Assembly: GCA_016868815.1 (NCBI GenBank)
Contig: VGFQ01000009.1
Location: 21,811 to 85,810 of the forward strand
Length of the DNA: 64,000 nt
Direction: 5' to 3'
From: Bacteroidota bacterium
GTDB taxonomy: Bacteria; Bacteroidota; Bacteroidia; Chitinophagales; Chitinophagaceae
A program made the position numbers and the translations under genes. The notes under the pieces are model-generated. The model saw only the letters and a program-made list of their open reading frames with translations. It was not told where the DNA came from and searched no databases. Below are positions 25,342 to 34,144 of this stretch, piece after piece (position 1 is the stretch's first letter; every line of letters starts with the position of its first letter).

Positions 25342-28300
25342 ATGCTGAACCGTATCATTCGTTTCTCCATTCGGAACAAATTGATCGTGGCCCTTTTCAT
25401 CCTGGCCTGGATCTCATGGGGTGCGTTTGAATTCACGCGCCTCCCGATGGATGCCTTGCCAGACATCACCTCCAACCAGGTACAGGCCATCACGGTTACG
25501 CCTACACTGGCATCGCCGGAGGTAGAGCAGTTGATAACTTTCCCCATCGAACAGGCATGTTCGAACATCCCGGGTATCACAGAAATCCGTTCCATCTCCC
25601 GCTTTGGCCTGTCTGTCGTCACCATCGTCTTCCGCGATGAGACGGACATCTACTGGGCCCGTCAGCAAGTAGGGGAGCGGCTGGCGCAAATCCGCCAAGA
25701 GATACCCCCTGAGGCTGGCTCCCCAGCGCTAGCGCCTGCTACTACCGGACTTGGCGAGGTATACCAATACATCCTCCGCCCTGCTGCCGGCTATGAAGGA
25801 AAGTATACCATCGAAGACCTCCGCACCATACAAGACTGGATCGTTCGACGGCAACTCCTGGGTACCCCGGGCGTAGCCGACGTCAGCAGCTTTGGAGGAA
25901 AGCTGCGGCAATATGAAGTGGCCCTCCGCCCGGAACGGTTGCAAAGCCTAGGCATCTCCATGTCCGATGTGTACAGGGCTCTGGAACAAAACAACCAGAA
26001 TGCCGGCGGCTCCTACATCGAGCAGGGACCCTCCCTGCTCTACATCCGTGCCGAAGGTCAAGCCCGCAACATGGAGGACATTCGCCGCATCCCTGTGCGC
26101 CAGACTGCCTCCGGCATTCCTATCTTCATCCGAGACATTGCTGAAGTCCGCATCGGGCATGCCGTCCGCTATGGTGCCTTGACGTATGAAGACAAGGGAG
26201 AAGTCGCCGGCGCCGTCGTGCTCATGCTCAAAGGGGAGAATGCCGTACAGGTCATCGCCGGCATCCAGGCCCGGATAGAGCGCATCCGCCAGACACTTCC
26301 GGAAGGTGTAGAGCTTGTCACGTTTCTGGACAGGACGAAGATGGTCGGCAGGGCTGTCTCCACGGTTTCCCAAAACCTGCTGGAAGGAGCGCTCATCGTT
26401 GTGTTCGTCCTTGTCTTCTTTCTGGGCAACCTCCGTGCCGGCCTCCTCGTCGCTTCCGTTATTCCCCTGTCCATGCTATTTTCCATCACCCTGATGAATC
26501 TCACGGGCGTATCTGGTAACCTCATGAGTCTGGGCGCGATCGATTTTGGCCTGATCGTCGACGGCGCAGTCATCATCGTAGAAGCTATCCTGCATCGCCT
26601 CCACCTCGAAAAGATGAAGGGGGGTATCCGCCAACCAACCGATACGATGGATGCCATCGTCTCCTCTACCAGCTCGCGGATGATGAATGCGGCCGTCTTT
26701 GGACAAATCATCATCCTCGTCGTCTATCTACCCATCCTCAGCCTTTCCGGGATAGAAGGGAAGATGTTCCGGCCTATGGCCCAGACCGTTGCCTTCGCCC
26801 TCTTAGGTGCCTTGATCCTCTCGCTCACCTATGTGCCGATGATGTCTTCTTGGCTGCTCTCGCATTCGGCCGGTCATTCGCTGAAGTTTTCCGAGCGTTT
26901 TATGCAGTGGTTGGGTCATGCATATGCCAAGACCCTGGCAGCCACCCTTCGTCGGCCAAAGTTCCTGCTGGGGGTTAGCCTCTTCACCCTCTGCCTGTCT
27001 TTCGGACTCGCCACTCGGCTGGGAGGAGAGTTCATACCCGAACTGGAGGAGGGCGACTTCGCCATCGATGCTCGGATAATCACTGGCAGTTCCCTCTCAG
27101 AGTCGGTAAGGGTGGCGACAGCGGCCGCCACCATCCTGCGGGGCTTCCCAGAAGTCGAGCGCATCGTGACACGCATCGGAGCCAGCGAGATCCCCACAGA
27201 TCCGATGCCCATTGAAATGACCGATATTATTGTCAGCCTGCGCGACAAGAAAACGTGGACTACTTCGGAGACCTACGATGCCTTGGCTGACACGATGAGC
27301 CGGGCCCTCCATGCCATCCCGGGCCTGACCGCCGGCTTTCAATACCCTGTGCAGATGCGCTTTAATGAACTCACCGCAGGCGCCCGGCAAGATGTCGTTT
27401 GCAAAATCTTTGGAGAAGACCTTGACACGCTCGCCTCCCTGGCACAAATGCTTGCTGCTTCCGCCCTGAAGTTAGAGGGCGTCCGGGACCTGTACGTAGA
27501 AGCGGTGACAGGCCTACCACAGGTCGTCATTCGCTACCGCAGGGATCAGATGTCCATGTTCGGGGTCTCCATCAAAGAAGTCAACCGCACCGTTCGAGCC
27601 GCCTTTGCCGGGGAGACGGTCGGGAAAATCTACGAGAACGAGCGACGCTACGACCTTGTTGTCCGACTCGATGCCTCCGCCCGGAAAGGTATTGAAGACA
27701 TCCGCCGAATGCTGGTAACCACCATCTCCGGCCGACAGGTAGCCCTCTATCAGCTTGCAGACATTTTCACGGAAGAAGGTCCGAATCAGATCCAGCGGGA
27801 AGATGCCAAACGACGCATCATCGTGGCTTTCAATACCCGCGGGCGAGATGTACAAAGCATCGTAGAAGACCTGCAAAGACGAGTAGCAGTAGATGTCAAA
27901 CTCCCTGCAGGCTACTACGTTCAATACGGGGGGCAGTTTGAAAACCTCATGGAAGCACGGCAGCGGCTGGTGATCGCTGTGCCCGTGGCATTGCTGCTCA
28001 TCTTCGTCATGCTCTACTTTGCCTTCCATTCCATACAGTATGGGCTGCTCATCTTTTCCGCCATCCCACTGTCAGCCATCGGTGGTATCCTCTCGCTTTG
28101 GCTGCGCGACATGCCCTTTAGCATCTCCGCTGGCGTGGGCTTTATAGCCCTGTTTGGTGTGGCGGTAATCAATGGTATCGTCTTGCTGTCAGAGTTCAAG
28201 AGACTTATGATGGAAGTTGGGCTGTCTGCTGAGGAAGCCGTCGCAGAAGGTACCCAGAACAGACTTCGTCCGGTTCTCATGACAGCAGCGGTGGCCTCCC

Positions 28301-29706
28301 TCGGCTTTCTCCCCATGGCCCTCAGTCAAAGTGCCGGGACTGAAGTGCAACGTCCACTCGCCACCGTCGTCATAGGAGGCTTGGTCACCGCAACCCTTTT
28401 GACACTCTTCGTCTTGCCCGCACTCTTTTTGTACGTGCAACGTCGGTCTGCTGGCTTCCGCGGCCCTCTCGCCACCGCCAGTCTCCTCGCCCTATGCCTA
28501 AGCCCGGGACTGGCCGCACAGCCATTACAAGGTATACAGTCCTCTACCACTGAACTGCTGCAGATCGCGGAAAGGAGAAGTCTGTCGGTCGCCAACACCC
28601 GCAGCATGGATGCGTATTGGCAGGCACTTGCTTCCAAAGTGTTCGATCCGCCCCGCACGCAGCTAGGCCTCGAGTATGGTAACCTCAACAGCTTCAACTT
28701 GGATACCCGATTCTTTACCAGTCAATCCTTCCAGCCACCGGTTGTCTATGCCCGAAACCGCGACTACTTTCAGGCAGGCCTGCTCTCCAACCAGGCCCTC
28801 ACCCGGCTGCGATTGCGGGATGTGAGATATCAAGTGAGGAGCCTCTGTGCCGCGTTAGCAAGCCTGCAGGAACGGGATCTCTTGCTGCGACGGCTGGATA
28901 CTGTCTACAATCGTTCCGCCCGGGCGGCAGCCCTCCGGTTGCAGACGGGCGAGACAGGTCGCTTGGCAAAGGCATCCGCTGAGGCATATGCAGGACATGT
29001 AAGACTGCAACGGCGACAGCTGCTAGAAGACTTGGTCCAGTTGCAGCAAAGGCTGGCTACCGTGCTGGATACCGCCGTTGCCTGGCTGCCATTGCCGGAA
29101 GAGCCTTTACCTGAAACGAAAGCTACATCTCCCGCCCTCCAGATCACGTCTCATCCACAGCTCGACCTTCTGCAGTCGCAGCAAGATGTCAAAAAGGCAC
29201 AAACGGAGATCGAAAAGAACAAGCTGGCCCCGGAATTCAACCTGGGATATAGCAATCTTTCCATCATCGGTTGGCAGTCGCCCGACGGATTGACACAGAA
29301 ATTCTACGGCGCAACCGACCGATTCGGACAGATTCAATTCTCCATGGGCCTGCCCATCTTCACAGGTGCAGCCCGCGCTCGAATCCGGGCAGGCAACGTC
29401 GAGGCAGCCATCGCCGCACAAGAAAGAGAGCGGACACGGAAAGACCTGTCTGGCCGCCTCGCAGAAGCCATGGCCAATCTGCGCAAGCATTCCGCCTCAC
29501 TGGAATGGTTTCAGCAGACGGGACTTGAAGAGGCGCAAGTGTTGGAATCAGACGCAGCTGCTGGCCTAGCCGTCGGGAGCCTCTCGTATGCCGAATGGGC
29601 TGTCCTGATGGACCAGGCCGTCCGCATCCGACTTGAATGGCTGCAGGCAAGGGATGAAGTCCGAAAGGCGAATGCTGAGATCGAATACATCACCGGAAAA
29701 GACTGA
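25342..29706 (+). CDS. czcA: CzcA-type RND metal efflux pump fused to a TolC/CzcC-like outer membrane factor
   Basis: A 1454-aa fusion. Residues 1 to about 1033 are a complete heavy-metal RND pump: first TM segment at the N-terminus, periplasmic porter domains, and AIDFGLIVDGAVIIVEAILH in TM4, the DFGxxxDGAxxxxE pattern of divalent-cation (Zn/Co/Cd/Ni) exporters and not Cu/Ag ones. It ends with TM12 TLFVLPALFLYVQRRS. Residues about 1039-1057 (FRGPLATASLLALCLSPGLAAQ) look like a signal peptide with an AxA-type end. The remaining 400 residues are an outer membrane factor: repeated coiled-coil helices and barrel strands (EFNLGYSNLSIIG, FGQIQFSMGLPIFTGAARAR). RND pump and outer membrane factor in one chain is known from Bacteroidota. 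The adaptor czcB follows after 5 bp. Confidence 0.9.
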   Translation: MLNRIIRFSIRNKLIVALFILAWISWGAFEFTRLPMDALPDITSNQVQAITVTPTLASPEVEQLITFPIEQACSNIPGITEIRSISRFGLSVVTIVFRDETDIYWARQQVGERLAQIRQEIPPEAGSPALAPATTGLGEVYQYILRPAAGYEGKYTIEDLRTIQDWIVRRQLLGTPGVADVSSFGGKLRQYEVALRPERLQSLGISMSDVYRALEQNNQNAGGSYIEQGPSLLYIRAEGQARNMEDIRRIPVRQTASGIPIFIRDIAEVRIGHAVRYGALTYEDKGEVAGAVVLMLKGENAVQVIAGIQARIERIRQTLPEGVELVTFLDRTKMVGRAVSTVSQNLLEGALIVVFVLVFFLGNLRAGLLVASVIPLSMLFSITLMNLTGVSGNLMSLGAIDFGLIVDGAVIIVEAILHRLHLEKMKGGIRQPTDTMDAIVSSTSSRMMNAAVFGQIIILVVYLPILSLSGIEGKMFRPMAQTVAFALLGALILSLTYVPMMSSWLLSHSAGHSLKFSERFMQWLGHAYAKTLAATLRRPKFLLGVSLFTLCLSFGLATRLGGEFIPELEEGDFAIDARIITGSSLSESVRVATAAATILRGFPEVERIVTRIGASEIPTDPMPIEMTDIIVSLRDKKTWTTSETYDALADTMSRALHAIPGLTAGFQYPVQMRFNELTAGARQDVVCKIFGEDLDTLASLAQMLAASALKLEGVRDLYVEAVTGLPQVVIRYRRDQMSMFGVSIKEVNRTVRAAFAGETVGKIYENERRYDLVVRLDASARKGIEDIRRMLVTTISGRQVALYQLADIFTEEGPNQIQREDAKRRIIVAFNTRGRDVQSIVEDLQRRVAVDVKLPAGYYVQYGGQFENLMEARQRLVIAVPVALLLIFVMLYFAFHSIQYGLLIFSAIPLSAIGGILSLWLRDMPFSISAGVGFIALFGVAVINGIVLLSEFKRLMMEVGLSAEEAVAEGTQNRLRPVLMTAAVASLGFLPMALSQSAGTEVQRPLATVVIGGLVTATLLTLFVLPALFLYVQRRSAGFRGPLATASLLALCLSPGLAAQPLQGIQSSTTELLQIAERRSLSVANTRSMDAYWQALASKVFDPPRTQLGLEYGNLNSFNLDTRFFTSQSFQPPVVYARNRDYFQAGLLSNQALTRLRLRDVRYQVRSLCAALASLQERDLLLRRLDTVYNRSARAAALRLQTGETGRLAKASAEAYAGHVRLQRRQLLEDLVQLQQRLATVLDTAVAWLPLPEEPLPETKATSPALQITSHPQLDLLQSQQDVKKAQTEIEKNKLAPEFNLGYSNLSIIGWQSPDGLTQKFYGATDRFGQIQFSMGLPIFTGAARARIRAGNVEAAIAAQERERTRKDLSGRLAEAMANLRKHSASLEWFQQTGLEEAQVLESDAAAGLAVGSLSYAEWAVLMDQAVRIRLEWLQARDEVRKANAEIEYITGKD

Positions 29707-29711
29707 CACGC

Positions 29712-30851
29712 ATGAAACATCCTCTCTGTACGTTTTTATTGTTGTGGGCGATGGCTGCTTGCCGGCAAGTGGCAGAAACATCGGCCGAACAAAAGGCATC
29801 CGAAACATTCACTCGGGAAGTCAACCTCACCCCCCAGCAAAGGGCTAAGGCAGCAATCGTGACCGGCCCGCTGGAACAAAAGAAGATCCATAGCTCCATC
29901 ACTGTCAACGGAGTAGTGGATGTCCCACCTCAGAACATCATCTCAGTGAGCTTCCCGCTTGGCGGATACCTTCGGCATACTAAGTTGATACCCGGCATGC
30001 CCATTCGGAAAGGAGAGGTCATCGCAGAGATAGAAGACCCCGCCATCGTGCAGTTGCAGCAGGACTATCTGGTGACTGCCGCCCGGCTGAGCTATCTAGA
30101 AAAAGAACTGAATCGGCAGAAATCCCTGAATGCTGATAAGGTCAGCGCCGACAAGGTCCTAGAACAGGTATCCTCCGAACACGCAAGCCAACGCGCCATA
30201 CTCAGTGCACTGTCCGAGAAACTGCGTATGATCGGCCTGCAACCGGAAATACTTCGGTCAGACAGCATCACCCGAATGGTTTGCCTACGCTCACCCATCC
30301 ATGGCTTTGTCTCTAAAGTCAATGTCAACATCGGCAAATATGTGCAACCGCAAGATGTGCTCTTCGAACTCATCAATCCAGACGATATTCACGCCGCACT
30401 CTCCATCTTTGAAAAGGATATTCCCCGTGTACAGGTCGGGCAGACCGTCAGCATCTCTTTCGTCGACGAGCCCGAGACTTCCTACGAAGGTGAAGTCATC
30501 CTGCTGAACCATCATGTGGACAACGACCGAGTCGCCCTCGCCCACTGCCATTTTCATTCCAAACCTGCCCGACTCCTACCGGGTATGTACCTCAATGCCC
30601 GCATCTACCTCCAGGCATCCGCCATTCCTTCACTGCCCGAACAAGCCATCGTCAGGTATCGCGACCAGGATTATGTGTTTGTTGAGGTTGACGCCCACCG
30701 CTTTTCCCTCCAACCCGTTCGTACCGGCATACATTCAGATGGACAGGTTGAAATACTTGATGCATCGCATGAATTGCATAAATATAAGATTGTGAAAATC
30801 AACGCTTATAGTTTATTGGGATCTATGATGAATAGGGCGGAAGGGCCTTGA
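29712..30851 (+). CDS. czcB: CzcB-type efflux periplasmic adaptor lipoprotein
   Basis: A 379-aa membrane fusion protein of the HlyD/CzcB family that links the RND pump to the outer membrane factor. The N-terminus is a lipoprotein signal with lipobox MAAC (Cys 17). A biotinyl-lipoyl-like half is seen in IISVSFPLGGYLRHTKLIPG, MPIRKGEVIAEIEDPAIVQL. A helical hairpin follows (LEKELNRQKSLNADKVSADK). The second lipoyl half is MVCLRSPIHGFVSKVNVNIG, then beta-barrel domains (GQTVSISFVDEPETSYEGEV). It begins 5 bp after the pump gene, clearly the same transcript. It ends 4 bp from the convergent ATP-grasp-like gene. Confidence 0.9.
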   Translation: MKHPLCTFLLLWAMAACRQVAETSAEQKASETFTREVNLTPQQRAKAAIVTGPLEQKKIHSSITVNGVVDVPPQNIISVSFPLGGYLRHTKLIPGMPIRKGEVIAEIEDPAIVQLQQDYLVTAARLSYLEKELNRQKSLNADKVSADKVLEQVSSEHASQRAILSALSEKLRMIGLQPEILRSDSITRMVCLRSPIHGFVSKVNVNIGKYVQPQDVLFELINPDDIHAALSIFEKDIPRVQVGQTVSISFVDEPETSYEGEVILLNHHVDNDRVALAHCHFHSKPARLLPGMYLNARIYLQASAIPSLPEQAIVRYRDQDYVFVEVDAHRFSLQPVRTGIHSDGQVEILDASHELHKYKIVKINAYSLLGSMMNRAEGP

Positions 30852-30855
30852 ATGC

Positions 30856-32049
30856 CTAGGACTCAAAATACGCCACACTGCCGCCGACCCATTCTTTGTC
30901 GGTGTTGTACCGGACACCGATCATTTTGCCTTTGCTGAGGCGCGCTAAGTTAGTGGCGGCCATTGGCCTGGTCTCGCCCTGCTTCCAGAGGTACATGATC
31001 CTGATCTCCACCTTAGCAGGATCCTGGGGGGTCAAGATGGCATCCGCATATCTGACTTTGCGCTGCAGGATCCAGTGCGCCGGATCGGAGACGCCTTCGA
31101 TGTCGGAAGGCTGCAGGTCGATCACCACCCCCTGTCCGGCAAAGGAAAATAGCGGCTTCAGCACGAAATCAGACATTGACCCCGGTAATGCTTTTACCTG
31201 GTCCAGAAACCAGGTCTCCGGGATGTAGGGGTGTCTTAAGAAAGGTAAGGTGTATTTACTAACCCGATAGAACCAGTCGGGATGCGGCACCCAGGTTACA
31301 TCCCAGCCGTCCCGGATGTCAATGATCTTCCCTAAGCGGTCTCGAACTGCATGCAGCTCATCAAAAATGACCCGGTTGTAGATGCGTCGGATGCGGATGC
31401 GGCGACCGTCGTGTTCGTAGTAGAGATACCGCCCTTCCGGTTTCAGCTGCGTGATGCATACCGGTTGGATGCCCAATAGATTGCGCGTGCAGAGGAAGTC
31501 GACTCGGGTCTTTTGACGTTCTGGCTGTATCTCCAGTAAGACGACCTCTTCTGGGGCACAATCCCCTACAATGACTTCCTGCAACAAGGAAGCATACCGT
31601 TGCCGATCTAGTCCGCTGAAAAAGTTTGAGAAGCCTTCCGGTATGGGGAAATGCTTTTCTAGCAACGCTGGATACATTGCTTGGAAGCCTAGCAGGCTGG
31701 GGAAGCCTTGCATTTCGATGAGCTGCGGCGAGAGCTGTCCGGCTGCATCCTCACAGATGCCAAAATCGAAAGTCAGAATCTGAGGCTGGCCGATGTCGCC
31801 GGGCACCCGGTCATACACGGGTACGGACGCGGCGGTGTAGTCAAGGAACCCTGGCTCGAGGATCTGGTCGATGATATACTCGCAGGTATCCAGGATGGCC
31901 ACCCCCAAAGCCTTGGGGACGAAGACCGGCGTCTCGGCGATGCGGAATTCAATGGCCCCAGGGTGTTGGGCCTGCAGCTCTTCTAGGAAATGGGCATACG
32001 CCTCCCTGGTGTACCGATCGTTGAATGCTTGTCGGATGCCTGGTATCAT
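30856..32049 (-). CDS. Circularly permuted ATP-grasp-like protein of unknown substrate
   Basis: A 397-aa protein. It has features of circularly permuted ATP-grasp / glutathionylspermidine-synthase-like proteins: VLLEIQPERQKTRVDFL, LYYEHDGRRIRIRRIYNRVI, FDELHAVRDR, and a nucleotide-loop-like SDFVLKPLFSFAGQGVVID followed by HWILQRKV and VEIRIMYLWK. I cannot assign a reaction. It is the last gene of the four-gene minus-strand run ATP-grasp, GCS2 ligase, glutamine amidotransferase, this gene, 62 bp after the amidotransferase. The neighbours suggest it forms an amide or peptide bond using ATP. The start Met fits the first possible ATG. Confidence 0.6.
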   Translation of the reverse strand: MIPGIRQAFNDRYTREAYAHFLEELQAQHPGAIEFRIAETPVFVPKALGVAILDTCEYIIDQILEPGFLDYTAASVPVYDRVPGDIGQPQILTFDFGICEDAAGQLSPQLIEMQGFPSLLGFQAMYPALLEKHFPIPEGFSNFFSGLDRQRYASLLQEVIVGDCAPEEVVLLEIQPERQKTRVDFLCTRNLLGIQPVCITQLKPEGRYLYYEHDGRRIRIRRIYNRVIFDELHAVRDRLGKIIDIRDGWDVTWVPHPDWFYRVSKYTLPFLRHPYIPETWFLDQVKALPGSMSDFVLKPLFSFAGQGVVIDLQPSDIEGVSDPAHWILQRKVRYADAILTPQDPAKVEIRIMYLWKQGETRPMAATNLARLSKGKMIGVRYNTDKEWVGGSVAYFES

Positions 32050-32111
32050 GTATCAACTGCAAGATGCAGGGTGTGACAGATTTTTCTTTCTCTTTTCGAT
32101 AGGAGGATGGG

Positions 32112-32957
32112 TCAGTTCCGTTTGGTGCCCGTGATTTCCTCCGCCGACTGTCGGAGAAAGTTAGGTAATACATGGGCGTAGGTCCATCGTATTTTATCCG
32201 GATCATCTAGCTGTTCCACCATCGATCGCCATTTCTCATAGCCGTGGTTCTCGATGACGGTCTTCTTTTTCTCATCCGTCCGTAGGTACATGCTCATGCC
32301 TTCTGCATCCGCCTCCGGATGAAACTGCGTGCCAATCATATGTGCTGAAAAGCGCATGGCCATGATGGCTCGTTCCAGGGGGATGTGCGGGCGTTCTTTC
32401 TCTATGCACAGGATAGATCCACCCATGTCGCGCAGTCGGTTATGGTGTGGCTGTATTACTTGATAGTCGCGGCTGTCAACGGCGTAGAACGGGTCAGATA
32501 GCTCACCAAAGACTGGCTCTGCACGTCCATCTTGGATCAGGTGCATCGGGAAGACCCCGAAGGAAGTTGACTTACGCTTCGACACCTCACCTATTCCATA
32601 ATATCTGCAGGCCAGCTGGAAGGAATGGCAGATGAAAAATACCTTTTTCTTTCGGGGGTTTGCCGGGTCAGCATTCCAGCGCTCCAGGCAGTGAAGCCAA
32701 TGGAAGTAACGGTGTTCCCAATCGCTACCCTTGCTTTCGAGCGGACTTCCAGGACCGCCGCTGGAGAGGTAAATGTCGAAGGAGCTGTCTGGCACGGATT
32801 GTGTCTGTCGCACTTCAAACTCCTCGCATGCCACGTCTGCCTCCCAATGATCGCGAAAGGCTTGCACGAGGTTGCGCAGGCATCGCATGCCCTGGTTTGG
32901 GACGCCTGCATAGAGGTCGAGGATGGCAATGCGCAGGCTGTTCCCTTCTGTCTGCAT
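32112..32957 (-). CDS. Class I glutamine amidotransferase-like protein
   Basis: A 281-aa GATase-I domain protein with no attached synthetase domain. The oxyanion-type motif SSGGPGSP is at 65-72. The nucleophile is Cys 110 in VFFICHSFQLACRYYG; the usual GxCxGxQ elbow has Ser where Gly is normal. The His-Glu of the triad is in IGTQFHPEAD (His 213, Glu 215). It therefore looks catalytically complete. It may supply ammonia from glutamine to a partner ligase, or hydrolyse a gamma-glutamyl bond as PuuD-like relatives do. It lies between the GCS2 ligase (48 bp gap) and the permuted ATP-grasp gene (62 bp gap). Confidence 0.75.
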   Translation of the reverse strand: MQTEGNSLRIAILDLYAGVPNQGMRCLRNLVQAFRDHWEADVACEEFEVRQTQSVPDSSFDIYLSSGGPGSPLESKGSDWEHRYFHWLHCLERWNADPANPRKKKVFFICHSFQLACRYYGIGEVSKRKSTSFGVFPMHLIQDGRAEPVFGELSDPFYAVDSRDYQVIQPHHNRLRDMGGSILCIEKERPHIPLERAIMAMRFSAHMIGTQFHPEADAEGMSMYLRTDEKKKTVIENHGYEKWRSMVEQLDDPDKIRWTYAHVLPNFLRQSAEEITGTKRN

Positions 32958-33005
32958 TAGTGTGTAAAAATGTAAAAATAAACCTAGTGTCTTTTATGTA
33001 GGTAC

Positions 33006-34118
33006 TTACAAGGCCGACAGGAAGCTGCCCTGGATCAGGTCTGTCACCTGTACCAGGTTCCCCGTCTCCCGGAATACCTTCAGCTGCCGGTCAGCACCCG
33101 TACCTCTGTCCATCATACGAGGAATGATCTCCAAGCCGTGGCGGCAGCCCAGGTCGTCTGCCACATCATCCACAAAGTCCAGGAGTTCCTGTATGAGTAC
33201 CCGGGTAGGCTTCTCTTCTTCAATGCCGAAGTCGATCAGCTTGCCGTCGATGCCGTAGCGGGAGGCTCTCCATTTGTTCTCCATCACCAGCGCTCGGGGA
33301 TATATCATAAAGTTCAGGTTATTAGACCGGAGCTTGTAGAGCTTGGCACAGATGCCTTGGAATAGTGCTGCGATGGCAATCGACTCGTCTACCGTCATAG
33401 GTACATCACAGATGCGGAATTCTACAGTGCCGTAGAAGGGGTGCACCCGAAGGTCCCACCAGATTTTCTTGGCGTTGTCAATACAATGGGTCTTGATCAA
33501 TAGGTTAACATAATTCTCATAGGCGCTGTAGCTGTCGAAATAGTCGGGGATACCGGTCCGCGGAAACTTATCGAAAACCTTGGTGCGAAAAGATTTGAAG
33601 CCGGTAGTCCTGCCTTCCCAGAAAGGCGAGTTCGTACTTAAAGCAAAGACATGCGGGAGGAAGTAACGGGCGCTGTTGGCGATGTGGATAGCCATCTCTC
33701 TGGAGGGCATGCCCACATGCACGTGCAGTCCGAAGATGAGGTTACTGCGCGCGGCATCCTGCAACTCGTCGACAATCTCGCGGTAACGGACATGGTCTGT
33801 GATGAGCTGCTTTTCCCAAAGTGAGAAAGGATGAGTGCCCGCTGCCCCGATCGAAAGACCAATTCCCTGGGCGATCTGCGAGATGGTCTCCCGCAGCGAT
33901 GTCACATCCCTCCTGGCCTCGTCGATGTCCTGGCAGATGTCCGTGCCCACTTCCACAACGGCCTGATGCATCTCCGCCTTGACCTTGTCGCGCAGGATTT
34001 TCTGACCCTCCAGTACGATGCGTTGCTCATGGCTGCGGAGCTCGCGGCTTTGAGGATCGATGACCATGTACTCTTCTTCCACCCCAAGTGTGAAATGCTT
34101 GTATTTAATATTTCCCAT
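33006..34118 (-). CDS. YbdK/GCS2-type carboxylate-amine ligase
   Basis: A 370-aa member of the glutamate-cysteine-ligase-2 family (COG2170-like). LGVEEEYMVIDPQSREL at the N-terminus carries the Glu residues that bind metal/ATP. GLHVHVGMPSREMAIHIAN (about 130-148) and the block WWDLRVHPFYGTVEFRICDV are hallmark motifs. E. coli YbdK shows weak glutamate-cysteine ligase activity in vitro (known for the family), but the natural substrates of Bacteroidota members are unknown. It lies 26 bp after the ATP-grasp gene. The operon context points to a multi-step amide-bond-forming pathway, not glutathione synthesis. Confidence 0.85.
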   Translation of the reverse strand: MGNIKYKHFTLGVEEEYMVIDPQSRELRSHEQRIVLEGQKILRDKVKAEMHQAVVEVGTDICQDIDEARRDVTSLRETISQIAQGIGLSIGAAGTHPFSLWEKQLITDHVRYREIVDELQDAARSNLIFGLHVHVGMPSREMAIHIANSARYFLPHVFALSTNSPFWEGRTTGFKSFRTKVFDKFPRTGIPDYFDSYSAYENYVNLLIKTHCIDNAKKIWWDLRVHPFYGTVEFRICDVPMTVDESIAIAALFQGICAKLYKLRSNNLNFMIYPRALVMENKWRASRYGIDGKLIDFGIEEEKPTRVLIQELLDFVDDVADDLGCRHGLEIIPRMMDRGTGADRQLKVFRETGNLVQVTDLIQGSFLSAL

Positions 34119-34144
34119 GTGTGCGGTTGACTGGCAGGCAATGA

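Noticed and set aside
25342-29706. CzcA/outer-membrane-factor fusion as a sequencing artefact
   Set aside because: The joint is a plausible signal-like segment, both halves are complete, and fusions of this size are known in Bacteroidota.
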